This document shows, piece by piece, positions 17,339-25,589 of a stretch of DNA of 64,000 nt. The notes under the pieces are model-generated. The model saw only the letters and a list, made by a program, of their open reading frames with translations, was not told the origin of the DNA and searched no databases. The DNA is from Heterotrichella gracilis. Its lineage: Eukaryota; Sar; Xanthophyceae; Tribonematales; Xanthonemataceae. Location: the NCBI GenBank assembly GCA_032358255.1, contig JAULBX010004110.1, forward strand, positions 1 to 64,000, written 5' to 3'. Each line of letters starts with the position of its first letter. Position 1 is the stretch's first letter. The position numbers were made by a program, and so were the translations under genes.

Positions 17339-19927
17339 ATGGATACAATTGAATATGTTGGTGAACGTTTGTGGGCGGGCAATTTAGGAAATGGTTTTGT
17401 TGTTTTATCTTTTGTAGCAGCAGTCTTAGCGTTTATATCGTTTTATCTTTCTAATAAAGAAAAGTCCTTTTTAACTTTAGCACGATTCGCTTTTAACCTT
17501 CACAGTTTTGCCGTTGTAGGGATCATTGGAACATTATTCTACATGCTCTTTAATCATTTTTTTGAGTACCAGTATGTATGGCAACACAGCAACACTGATA
17601 TGAATATGAAATATATTCTGTCTTGTTTTTGGGAAGGACAAGAGGGGAGCTTTTTGTTGTGGACATTCTGGAATGTGGTGTTAGGTTTGATCTTAAAAAA
17701 ACAATTAAAAAACGGGGAGTGGGAAGTGCCGGTGATGACAGTCTTTGCATTGGTGCAGGTTTTTTTAAGCAGTATGATTTTGGGTGTGATCATTTTCGGA
17801 CATAAGATTGGAAGTAATCCCTTTTTATTATTACGGGAACATCCTGAATTCAGTGATCTTCCAATGACCAAGAGTGCCAATTATCTGGCAAAGTTAAATG
17901 GCAGAGGTTTAAATCCCTTATTAATGAATTACTGGATGACCATTCACCCGCCAACTTTATTTTTAGGATTTGCCTCTACTTTAGTTCCCTTTGCTTTTTC
18001 AATTGCAGCATTGTGGAATAAACAATACACCAAATGGCAAACATTGGCTTTGCCCTGGACCTATTTCGGAATTTTAGTGTTAGGCGTTGGTGTTTTAATG
18101 GGCGGAGCCTGGGCATACGAAGCCTTGAGCTTTGGGGGGTTCTGGGCCTGGGATCCGGTTGAAAATGCCTCTTTAGTGCCCTGGTTGGTTTTAGTCGCGG
18201 CCGGACATACCATGATCATTAATAAAAACCGAGGAGGCTCTTTGTTCACCACACATTTTTTAACCATCGGAAGTTTTTTACTAGTACTTTACTCTACGTT
18301 TTTAACTCGTAGTGGTGTTCTTGGAAATGCCTCTGTGCATGCCTTTACCGATTTAGGTATGACCGGACAATTGGTGTTGTATGTATTGACCTTTATTTTC
18401 ATCAGTGTGGCTTTATTAATTCGTAATGATTTATTTAGAGTGTCCTATGTAGTAGTGTCTTTATTAATGCTGGTGTTTTCCGTTGTGTATGGATATAAAA
18501 AGATCCTTTTAATGATCTGGATCCCTTCTTCCGCCATCATTACCGGTATCTCCTACTATTTGTATTTTCCTAAAGAGAAGGATGAAGAGGACTTATTTTC
18601 ACGTGAGTTCTGGATGTTTTTAGGTTCACTGGTATTGATTCTTGCTTCCCTGATAATCACTTATTTCACTTCGATTCCTGTGATCAATAAATTATTTGGA
18701 TCCGATTACGCTCCACCAAAAGTTCCGGTATATAATGTGTGGATGATTCCATTTACCATTGTGTTAATGATATTAATAGCTGCCGCTCAATTTTTGAAAT
18801 ACAAAAAAACAGACAGCAAAAAATTTCTGATGCGCATTTCCTATAGCTTTTTGTTATCCCTCATTTTTGGCGCCGCATGTTCTATCCCACTTTATTTTTT
18901 AAAAGATTTTGCGAATGCCTCAGGAGAAGAACGTTGGAATTTGATCAGCTATGCTTTGTTGTTAACAACTGGACTCTTTGCTGCTATTGCCAATGCCGAT
19001 TATTTTATCACCATATTAAAAGGAAAGATCTCTAAAAGTGGAGCGGCCATCGCACACATTGGCTTTGCGCTTTTAATGGTTGGAGCACTGGTATCTACTT
19101 CTAATAAAGTGGTTTTATCGAAAAATACGGCTCAGCGAAAAGTGTCGGGACTGGGAGCAGATTTTGATGAAAAGAAAAGTCTGGTTTTAACCCAGGGAGA
19201 TACTTTAGAGATGGGGCCTTATTTAGTGACGTATACCGGCAAACGAAGAGAAGGCATCAATGTGTATTTTGATGTGGACTATCTTCGTTTAAACAAAGAT
19301 AAGAAACCAGAGTATGATTTTACTTTAGTTCCTCATGTGCAAGATAATCCTCGTATGGGAAAAGCGCCGGAGCCTGCTACCAAACATTATTTAGACAGAG
19401 ATGTATACACCCACGTGACTTATGCAGATCTTAATGTAGACACTACAAAAAAAAGTAAGGAGGCGTTTGGTACGGCTAAAAATTATGTTGGTCATGTTGG
19501 AGATACTATTTTTTCAAGTAATGCCATTATTGTGATTGACTCATTACGCAGTAATTTAAGCGAATCGGAATACAAAAAAAATGATTCAGTGTTAGAAGTA
19601 ACGGCTGTGTTGAGGTGTATTGATATCAGATCGAAGGAGTACCTGGCTTATCCTAAATTCATCATTCAGAATAATGTCATCATTCCAAAAGAAGATGTGG
19701 TGGATGCATTGGGAGTGAAACTTGTTTTCTGGAAGATCAATCCGGAGGAAGGAACCATTGAGATCACTATGAGTGAACGCATTTCGAATGAAAAAGATTT
19801 TATTGTCATGGAGGCTTATGTGTTTCCGTTCATCAATGTGTTGTGGCTGGGTTGCTTGATCATGGCTATAGGCACAGCTATTTCTATTGTGGAAAGAGTT
19901 CGTAAGTTGAAAAAAACAGAGGCTTAA
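17339..19927 (+). CDS. ccmF: Cytochrome c heme lyase component CcmF
   Basis: An 862-residue polytopic membrane protein, longer than the ~650 residues usual in proteobacteria. The heme-handling core is clear: HPPTLFLGF (about 203-211) and the WWD-type segment GGFWAWDPVENASLVPW (266-282), followed by His290. In this family four histidines bind the two hemes used to attach heme to apocytochrome c. The C-terminal third contains an extended periplasmic domain (about 610-830) before a last helix. It is five bases after ccmE and six before the next gene, so ccmE, ccmF and the DUF2520 gene are probably one transcript. Confidence 0.94.
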   Translation: MDTIEYVGERLWAGNLGNGFVVLSFVAAVLAFISFYLSNKEKSFLTLARFAFNLHSFAVVGIIGTLFYMLFNHFFEYQYVWQHSNTDMNMKYILSCFWEGQEGSFLLWTFWNVVLGLILKKQLKNGEWEVPVMTVFALVQVFLSSMILGVIIFGHKIGSNPFLLLREHPEFSDLPMTKSANYLAKLNGRGLNPLLMNYWMTIHPPTLFLGFASTLVPFAFSIAALWNKQYTKWQTLALPWTYFGILVLGVGVLMGGAWAYEALSFGGFWAWDPVENASLVPWLVLVAAGHTMIINKNRGGSLFTTHFLTIGSFLLVLYSTFLTRSGVLGNASVHAFTDLGMTGQLVLYVLTFIFISVALLIRNDLFRVSYVVVSLLMLVFSVVYGYKKILLMIWIPSSAIITGISYYLYFPKEKDEEDLFSREFWMFLGSLVLILASLIITYFTSIPVINKLFGSDYAPPKVPVYNVWMIPFTIVLMILIAAAQFLKYKKTDSKKFLMRISYSFLLSLIFGAACSIPLYFLKDFANASGEERWNLISYALLLTTGLFAAIANADYFITILKGKISKSGAAIAHIGFALLMVGALVSTSNKVVLSKNTAQRKVSGLGADFDEKKSLVLTQGDTLEMGPYLVTYTGKRREGINVYFDVDYLRLNKDKKPEYDFTLVPHVQDNPRMGKAPEPATKHYLDRDVYTHVTYADLNVDTTKKSKEAFGTAKNYVGHVGDTIFSSNAIIVIDSLRSNLSESEYKKNDSVLEVTAVLRCIDIRSKEYLAYPKFIIQNNVIIPKEDVVDALGVKLVFWKINPEEGTIEITMSERISNEKDFIVMEAYVFPFINVLWLGCLIMAIGTAISIVERVRKLKKTEA

Positions 19928-19932
19928 AGAAT

Positions 19933-20739
19933 ATGAGTGGTTCAGTCAAACAAAAAGTAGTTATCGTCGGTTGCGGTAATGTTGCCTGGCATATTGCGAG
20001 ACATTTATCCGGCCTTAAAAAATTCGATCTGACCATTTATAACCATAAAGAAAATACCGCTCTTTCAAAATTTAAAACAAAATTAAAATGTAAAACAGTT
20101 ATTGGAATAGATGCCATAGCTGATGATGCTGCCATTTATTTCATTTGTGTCAGCGATAAATACATTGCTTCAACCGCTTCTAAAATAAAGATAAAGCAAG
20201 CAAATGCCCTTTTACTGCATACATCGGGAAGTGTCAAGTTAGAAGAATTGGGAAACAGAATTCACCCGGTTGCTGTGTTTTATCCCTTACAAAGTTTTTC
20301 AAAAGAGGCCGACCTGAATTGGTCAGAGATTCCGATTTTGATCGAGACAGCAAGTAGAGACACCGAGCACAGCGTGCTGCACCTTGCCGATCAGTTTAGC
20401 AAACGCGTGTACTGCATGAATTATAAAAGTCGCTTAAAAATGCATCTGGCTGCAGTTCTCGTGAATAACTTTACCAATGCCTTATATGTGAGTGCATTTG
20501 ATCTTCTTGATTCAGATGTGACGAGTAAAGATGTTCATTTTGATATGTTGTTCCCACTGATGGATGAAAGCATCCGAAAAGTGAAACGATTAAATCCGCG
20601 TGCAGCTCAAACAGGACCTGCTAAGCGAAATGATACAGCGGTGATGAAGAAACACTTGAAGTTGCTGGGTAACGATGAGATGTTAAGCAAGGTGTATAAA
20701 CAAATGAGTAAGTTAATTGTTAAACAACAAGAAAATTAA
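19933..20739 (+). CDS. Rossmann-fold / DUF2520 domain protein
   Basis: A 268-residue protein with an N-terminal NAD(P)-binding fold (VVIVGCGNVAWHIARHL, residues 9-25) and a helical C-terminal DUF2520 domain with HLAAVLVNNFTNALYV and ETxxK-like stretches. The organisation resembles 6-phosphogluconate-dehydrogenase-like reductases and F420-dependent NADP oxidoreductases, but the substrate is not known. In Bacteroidota this family is often next to a KdsC-like phosphatase and a UbiA prenyltransferase, as here. It begins six bases after ccmF and ends one base before the phosphatase start. Confidence 0.85.
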   Translation: MSGSVKQKVVIVGCGNVAWHIARHLSGLKKFDLTIYNHKENTALSKFKTKLKCKTVIGIDAIADDAAIYFICVSDKYIASTASKIKIKQANALLLHTSGSVKLEELGNRIHPVAVFYPLQSFSKEADLNWSEIPILIETASRDTEHSVLHLADQFSKRVYCMNYKSRLKMHLAAVLVNNFTNALYVSAFDLLDSDVTSKDVHFDMLFPLMDESIRKVKRLNPRAAQTGPAKRNDTAVMKKHLKLLGNDEMLSKVYKQMSKLIVKQQEN

Positions 20740-20740
20740 G

Positions 20741-21253
20741 ATGCTGAATTTTAAACAACGCTTAACAAAGATCAAAACCATTATGTTTGATGTGGATGGT
20801 GTGATGACAGATGGCAAGGTTTTGGTGATGGAAAGCGGGGAGATGGTGCGCAACATGAATTCAAAGGACGGTTATGCTCTCAATTTAGCTGTGCAGAAGG
20901 GTTATCGCATTGCCGTCATAACAGGGGGAAATAATTTGGCTATTAAGAACGCATTGTTGCGTAATGGTATCACCGATGTGTTTATTCGGCAGCATGATAA
21001 GCTCGCTTGTTTTAATGAGTATGTGCAATTACATAATTTGAAACTTGAAGAGATCGTATTTATGGGAGACGATCTTCCGGATCATGAGATCATGAGCAGA
21101 GTAGGCTTGGCTGTTTGTCCGGGCGATGCGGTGCATGAAATAAAGGAAATTTGTCAATATGTGTCTCCTAAGAACGGTGGCGAGGGTTGTGTAAGAGATG
21201 TTATTGAGCAGGTATTAAAATCGCAAGGTAACTGGGAGATCGTTAAGTGGTAA
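20741..21253 (+). CDS. KdsC-like HAD phosphatase (KDO-8-phosphate phosphatase family)
   Basis: A 170-residue HAD-superfamily enzyme of the capless C0 type. Motif I is MFDVDGVMTDGK with the nucleophile and acid aspartates. Motif II is ITGGNN. Motif IV is GDDLPDHEIM. C-terminal GGEGCVRDVIEQVL matches the KdsC tail, which contributes to the active site of the tetramer. The usual reaction is dephosphorylation of KDO-8-phosphate for lipopolysaccharide core; no other KDO genes are in the window, so the substrate is inferred from the family. The ATG at 20741 is preferred over an upstream in-frame start inside the previous gene because the spacing then becomes one base and the motif sits at the usual distance. 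Confidence 0.88.
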   Translation: MLNFKQRLTKIKTIMFDVDGVMTDGKVLVMESGEMVRNMNSKDGYALNLAVQKGYRIAVITGGNNLAIKNALLRNGITDVFIRQHDKLACFNEYVQLHNLKLEEIVFMGDDLPDHEIMSRVGLAVCPGDAVHEIKEICQYVSPKNGGEGCVRDVIEQVLKSQGNWEIVKW

Positions 21254-21262
21254 GTCTGATCT

Positions 21263-22228
21263 ATGTTAAACAATAAACTGATAGCATTTTTTAAATTGAT
21301 CAGGTTTGAAAACCTGATCATGATTGTGCTTACTCAGGTATTTTTACGTTATTTTGTTATTCAAAAAATTTTTAATCAACATCAGCTCGAACTTGAACTG
21401 CGAGATCTTGTCTTTTACGGTTTAGTTTTTAGTACAGTCCTTATTGCCGCAGCCGGATACATCATCAACGATTATTTTGATGTAAAGACCGATCTGATCA
21501 ATCATCCCGATACGGTGGTGGTTGATAAGGTGATCAAGCGTCGCTGGGCCATTTTCTTACATTTGAGTTTTACTTTTTTAGGAATCACTTTAGGAATGAT
21601 AGCCGCATTAAAAACCGGATATTTGCGTCTGGCGATTTTTCATTTTGCGGCGGCAATCTTATTATGGGTTTACAGTACGCATTTGAAAAAGACACTACTG
21701 ATAGGCAATGTAGTTGTTTCTTTGCTCACTGCCTCAGTTACTTTCATTCCATTAGTATATGAATTAGGCGTGTTACAAAAACAGGAAGTAGGATTCATTT
21801 TCGCACACAAACACATTGTATTTTCTGTGTTTAAGATCACTTTTATTTTTGCTTTGTTTGCCTTTATTACCAGTATGGCAAGAGAGATCATTAAAGACCT
21901 GGAAGATTATAAAGGGGATAAGGCTACGGGTGGAAGAACCATGCCAATTGTATGGGGAATGAGGGTAAGTAAACTTATTGCTTTTTTTATGATCGTGATC
22001 ACCGTCTTATTGTTATTGTTTGTCGTATATAATACCATAAAGGCAGAACGCGTGTTTTTTTCACTGAACACCAATTATATCCTGCTCGCATTGATAGTAC
22101 CCTTAATAGTTTTAGCCATTCAAACCATTAAGGCAAAAACAAGCAAACAATTCAAACAAGCCAGTTTGGTGTTAAAGTTCATCATGTTAATGGGTTTGAG
22201 TTACAGTCTTATCTTTTTTTACAATTGA
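21263..22228 (+). CDS. UbiA-family prenyltransferase
   Basis: A 321-residue membrane protein with about eight hydrophobic segments. The first aspartate-rich motif is NDYFDVKTD (about 69-77) and the second is DLEDYKGD (about 212-219). Both bind the Mg-diphosphate of the prenyl donor. The family in Bacteroidota is commonly named geranylgeranylglycerol-phosphate geranylgeranyltransferase, and could equally act in quinone or carotenoid pathways, so I leave the acceptor open. It follows the phosphatase by nine bases and ends two bases before the convergent TetR gene. In related genomes, as I recall them, a Maf gene usually follows; here it is 5.8 kb away. Confidence 0.87.
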   Translation: MLNNKLIAFFKLIRFENLIMIVLTQVFLRYFVIQKIFNQHQLELELRDLVFYGLVFSTVLIAAAGYIINDYFDVKTDLINHPDTVVVDKVIKRRWAIFLHLSFTFLGITLGMIAALKTGYLRLAIFHFAAAILLWVYSTHLKKTLLIGNVVVSLLTASVTFIPLVYELGVLQKQEVGFIFAHKHIVFSVFKITFIFALFAFITSMAREIIKDLEDYKGDKATGGRTMPIVWGMRVSKLIAFFMIVITVLLLLFVVYNTIKAERVFFSLNTNYILLALIVPLIVLAIQTIKAKTSKQFKQASLVLKFIMLMGLSYSLIFFYN

Positions 22229-22230
22229 TC

Positions 22231-22905
22231 TTAAGGCTTTATCGTATGAAAAAGCAATTGCTCTAAGAACAAGATCAGTTTTTTGTCATCGGGGGCATTC
22301 ACATCCGTTAAGGAAGGAAGGTTTTGCATAAAAAATTTCTGGGAGTGCGACATTTCAAGTAAGGTGCTTGCCATGGAGTTCGAAAACCGGTACTTCGGAT
22401 TGTATTCTTTTATGATGCCGGCTATTCGTGCACAAAGATCTTTATAGGGTTTAAAGAGTCGGTCCTTATTGTCTTTCGTGACATTTCTGGTCAAATAAGC
22501 TTTTGAGCCTTCCCACATCACTAATTTATAGGCTTCTTGTTCAGGAATAAAATGATCAGACGATTTACTTTTTTCAGGCTCTTCCACCAATAATTTGATG
22601 ATGGTTTTTAATTTAATTTCGGGATCGGTTAAATTATTGATGGTAAAGAGTACTTTAAAATCGAGGTAACTCCAGTACCAGGTAATGAGGTAGACCAGAA
22701 ATTTGTGTTTGTTTTCGAAATAGCGGTAAATAGTAGCTTCCGTTGTATTGACGTCGATGGCTAATTTTTTAAAAGTGAAATCTTCAAATCCCAGTTTATT
22801 GATCAATAGGACGCCATGTCTTACCAGCTTTTTGCCAAGCAAGGAATCTTCCGGATTACGCAAGAACAAGCGTTCATTCATTTTTATGCGGATCTCTAAT
22901 TCCAT
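22231..22905 (-). CDS. TetR-family transcriptional regulator
   Basis: A 224-residue regulator. The N-terminal helix-turn-helix is clear at about residues 25-60 (GFEDFTFKKLAIDVNTTEATIYRYFENKHKFL). The C-terminal ligand-binding part is family-specific and offers no clue about the inducer. The reading frame is open 39 codons further upstream, but the upstream part runs through the divergent promoter and encodes an unlikely hydrophobic stretch, so I start at the ATG at 22905. It is divergent from a CutA-like/efflux/SbtA operon, and a long palindrome lies between them, so it very likely represses both itself and that operon. Confidence 0.88.
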   Translation of the reverse strand: MELEIRIKMNERLFLRNPEDSLLGKKLVRHGVLLINKLGFEDFTFKKLAIDVNTTEATIYRYFENKHKFLVYLITWYWSYLDFKVLFTINNLTDPEIKLKTIIKLLVEEPEKSKSSDHFIPEQEAYKLVMWEGSKAYLTRNVTKDNKDRLFKPYKDLCARIAGIIKEYNPKYRFSNSMASTLLEMSHSQKFFMQNLPSLTDVNAPDDKKLILFLEQLLFHTIKP

Positions 22906-22916
22906 GTTTGAAAGTA

Positions 22917-22947
22917 CAAATATACTAAATATGTTAAAAGATACAAA
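22917..22947 (-). promoter_or_regulatory. Promoter of the TetR gene
   Basis: On the reverse strand, TTTG (22947-22944), 19 bases, TATATTTG (22924-22917): an exact match to the Bacteroidota -33/-7 consensus. The predicted start of transcription (about 22910) is only a few bases from the ATG at 22905. Confidence 0.65.
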
Positions 22948-22972
22948 TAATAATAGTATTACTATTATTGTT
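22946..22972. promoter_or_regulatory. Palindromic operator candidate for the TetR regulator
   Basis: AATAATAATAGT, spacer ATT, ACTATTATTGTT: 12-bp arms with 11 of 12 pairs matching. It overlaps the -33 element of the tetR promoter and covers the place where the -33 region of the divergent operon should lie. This is the usual position of an autoregulating TetR operator. Confidence 0.65.
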
Positions 22973-22983
22973 AGAATAAGTGC

Positions 22984-22991
22984 TATCTTTG
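22984..22991 (+). promoter_or_regulatory. -7 element of the CutA-like/efflux operon
   Basis: TATCTTTG fits TAnnTTTG and lies 15 bases before the ATG at 23006. No TTTG is seen at the proper -33 distance because the operator palindrome occupies that region. Confidence 0.45.
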
Positions 22992-23005
22992 TGAAAGGAA
23001 ATTTT

Positions 23006-23317
23006 ATGGTTAACGTATACATCTATTTGAACTCGCAAGAGGAGGCGCACGAAGTGGCTCTGTCTCTAATGGAGCAAAATCTGGCGGCCCATGCTTCCAT
23101 CGATATGGATAATAACTCCTATGGTAAAGTTGATGGAAAAATCGTGAAGCAAGGTATTTATGTGCTTACCCTTCAAACGAAAGCCTTACTTTTTGATAAA
23201 ATTGTTACATTTACTATTAAAAAATGCGGAGTTGGAGTTAAAATATATTCACTTCCCATTACTCAGTGCAATGAAACTTTTAGTGAAGATATAAGAAGAA
23301 ATACTGAACGAATTTAA
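23006..23317 (+). CDS. CutA-like (PII-fold superfamily) protein
   Basis: A 103-residue protein. The pattern VYIYLNSQEEAHEVALSLMEQNLAAHASID, then GKVDGKIVKQGIYVLTLQT, then KIVTFTIKKCGVGVKIYSLPITQCNETF, follows the CutA1 fold order (beta-alpha-beta-beta-alpha-beta). However, the conserved HPYExP motif of CutA is replaced by CGVGVKIYSLPI, and the usual metal-site tryptophan and histidine are missing, so classical divalent-ion tolerance is doubtful. CutA and PII-like SbtB proteins share the same trimeric ferredoxin-like fold. This matters because an SbtA-type permease lies four genes downstream. It starts at 23006 (the longer frame begins inside tetR) and is one base from the next gene. Confidence 0.72.
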   Translation: MVNVYIYLNSQEEAHEVALSLMEQNLAAHASIDMDNNSYGKVDGKIVKQGIYVLTLQTKALLFDKIVTFTIKKCGVGVKIYSLPITQCNETFSEDIRRNTERI

Positions 23318-23318
23318 T

Positions 23319-25589
23319 ATGAGTTTGTTTTCCAATAGCAACAATTCTGCCGCTCTCATTTACAGATGGTTGGGCAATGAACGATCGGTAGTATATAAAA
23401 TTTATCTCTTAGCCTCATTGCAGGGGGTTTTATTTATTGCCATTCCTTTAGGCATACAAGGAATCATTACGTATACCATGGCCGGTAAATTTACCGCCTC
23501 TCTTATTTTATTAAGTCTAATCACCGTTTTAGCGACCTTATTTATTGGCATACTTCAGTTATGGCAAATGCGCATCAATGAAACACTTCAGGAACGTATT
23601 TTTGGTCAGTTGGTTGAGCGCATAGATATCTTTCTTGATTCAGCAAAGAAGATCAAACTTAAAAAAATGTTGGCTTACTTTTTTGAAGTAGTCACTTTAC
23701 AAAAAGGAGTGGCCAAGATCTTATTAGATCTATCTTTTTCCGTTATCAGCATCATTTTTGGTTTAATGATCTTACCGGCTTATTCTTCCTGGTTTCTTAT
23801 TTTTACTATTGTTTTAAGTGTTACTTTTTACCTCATCGTTACCTACTACGGCAAAAAGGCCATCATGGCGAACAATAAAACTTCCACTCAAAAATACAAA
23901 TTGTACGATTGGTTTCAGGAGGTGGGTCTGTCAAATGAGCCTATTAGTAGCACACAGAAAACAGATGAACTTTTATTGAATTATTTGGAAGAACGAAAAG
24001 TATATTACACGACGGTAGAAGCTCAGTATAAAGGCATTTTAGTTTTTAAAGTTCTTTTTGTGAGCATCCTGTTGTTCCTCGGAACTTATCTGGTGCAAAT
24101 TGGGCAACTGAACATCGGTCAGTTTGTGGCCTCAGAGATCATTATTTTATTAGTGATCAATTCAGTTGAAAAACTGGTGAGTAGTTTAGGAACCTGTTAT
24201 GATATCATTACAGCGCTTACCAAAATTGAGAATATGTTCTCGGAAGAACCAGAACGCTCTTTTTTGAATTCGGAAGAACCTTCCACCTTGCCAAGTATGA
24301 AGGCTATTTATTCCCATCTTTATACGCAACGTATTAAATACATCTTCTATAGTATACTCGTTTCGGGTTTTGTTATTTTATTTATGCCATGGACTCAAAA
24401 TGTAGACATGGATGGTCAGGTTTCCGTCTTGAATCCGGAGAGTAAACCCCAGAATTTAACTTCCCGAATTGCCGGTAGAATTGAAAAGTGGTACATCAAG
24501 GATGGTGACTTGGTTAGAAAGAATGACACCATCGCTTTTATTTCTGAGATCAAGGAAGAATACGTCGATCCATTATTGGTTCAACGATCGGAGTCACAGG
24601 TGAAGTCGAAAGAAGTAGCCATGGAATCTTACGAAGGAAAGTTAAACGCTATTGATCAGCAAATTGACGCACTAAATAAATCGCTACGTTTAAAGACGGA
24701 GCAGGTTAGAAATAAATTATTGCAGGTACGCGCTAAACTAAGCAGCGACAGCATAGAAGCTATTGCAGCCAAAAACAACTACAAAGTAACAGAAGAACAG
24801 TTTAAGCGTTACGAAGAACTTTTAAATAAAGGGGTGATCTCTAAAACTGATTATGAGAACAGAAAAGTGAAGTTGCAGGATGCTTTAGCCAAAACAATAT
24901 CGGCTGAAAATAAAATCACTAACACACGTAATGAATTATTGAATACCGAAATAGAATTAAATGCCACGCAACAAGAATACAATGAAAAGTTAATGAAGTC
25001 TGAATCGGAAAAATTCAGCACACTTTCGATGTTTTATGAAGCAGAAGGTGCTTTAACCAAACTGCAAAATCAGGTTTCTAATTATTCTTTGCGTAAATCG
25101 TATTATTATGTGTTAGCGCCTCAGGATGGATACATCAATAATATTGCCGTGAAAGGGGTTGGGGAGATCATTAAGGAAGGTGGATCTTTGTGTGATATTA
25201 TGCCTTTGCAAACCGAACAAGCAGTTGAGTTGTATGTGGACCCAATGAATTTGCCTTTAATTGATAAGGGTTTAACCGTTCAATTGATGTTTGACGGTTG
25301 GCCGACCTTTGTTTTTTCGGGCTGGCCGGGAGTGAGTTACGGTACCTTTCAAGCCGAAATTGTTGCTTTCGATAAATCCATTTCACCAAATGGAAAATTT
25401 AGAGTATTGGCCGTAAACAAAGGTCAGAAATGGCCGAGCGCCATTCAAATAGGCGGCGGTGTTCATGGTTTCGCATTATTAAAGAACGTTCCGGTGGTTT
25501 ACGAATTGTGGCGAAAAGCGAACGGATTCCCTCCCGAATATTATAAACAGGGTACAACTAGTTCTAAGGAAAAGAATGAAAAGAAATAA
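23319..25589 (+). CDS. ABC-exporter membrane domain fused to HlyD adaptor, no ATPase domain
   Basis: A 756-residue protein with an unusual architecture. Residues 20-305 read as a type I ABC exporter transmembrane domain: six hydrophobic segments at about 26-52, 60-83, 135-153, 157-175, 240-260 and 264-285, and a YDIITALTKIENMFSEEPE linker that normally leads into the ATPase. Instead a seventh helix (339-356) starts an HlyD-type adaptor. It has a lipoyl-like half (380-415, GRIEKWYIKDGDLVRKNDTI), a long coiled coil (about 420-610), the second lipoyl half (GYINNIAVKGVGEIIKEGG) and a beta-barrel end. No Walker A, signature or Walker B motif occurs anywhere in it. The next gene is a TolC protein that overlaps it by 14 bases, so the product should span the periplasm to the outer membrane. 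The cargo is unknown. Confidence 0.82.
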   Translation: MSLFSNSNNSAALIYRWLGNERSVVYKIYLLASLQGVLFIAIPLGIQGIITYTMAGKFTASLILLSLITVLATLFIGILQLWQMRINETLQERIFGQLVERIDIFLDSAKKIKLKKMLAYFFEVVTLQKGVAKILLDLSFSVISIIFGLMILPAYSSWFLIFTIVLSVTFYLIVTYYGKKAIMANNKTSTQKYKLYDWFQEVGLSNEPISSTQKTDELLLNYLEERKVYYTTVEAQYKGILVFKVLFVSILLFLGTYLVQIGQLNIGQFVASEIIILLVINSVEKLVSSLGTCYDIITALTKIENMFSEEPERSFLNSEEPSTLPSMKAIYSHLYTQRIKYIFYSILVSGFVILFMPWTQNVDMDGQVSVLNPESKPQNLTSRIAGRIEKWYIKDGDLVRKNDTIAFISEIKEEYVDPLLVQRSESQVKSKEVAMESYEGKLNAIDQQIDALNKSLRLKTEQVRNKLLQVRAKLSSDSIEAIAAKNNYKVTEEQFKRYEELLNKGVISKTDYENRKVKLQDALAKTISAENKITNTRNELLNTEIELNATQQEYNEKLMKSESEKFSTLSMFYEAEGALTKLQNQVSNYSLRKSYYYVLAPQDGYINNIAVKGVGEIIKEGGSLCDIMPLQTEQAVELYVDPMNLPLIDKGLTVQLMFDGWPTFVFSGWPGVSYGTFQAEIVAFDKSISPNGKFRVLAVNKGQKWPSAIQIGGGVHGFALLKNVPVVYELWRKANGFPPEYYKQGTTSSKEKNEKK

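Noticed and set aside
22906-23022. Long hydrophobic N-terminal extension of the TetR regulator
   Set aside because: It runs through the promoter and operator region; a normal TetR start is at 22905.
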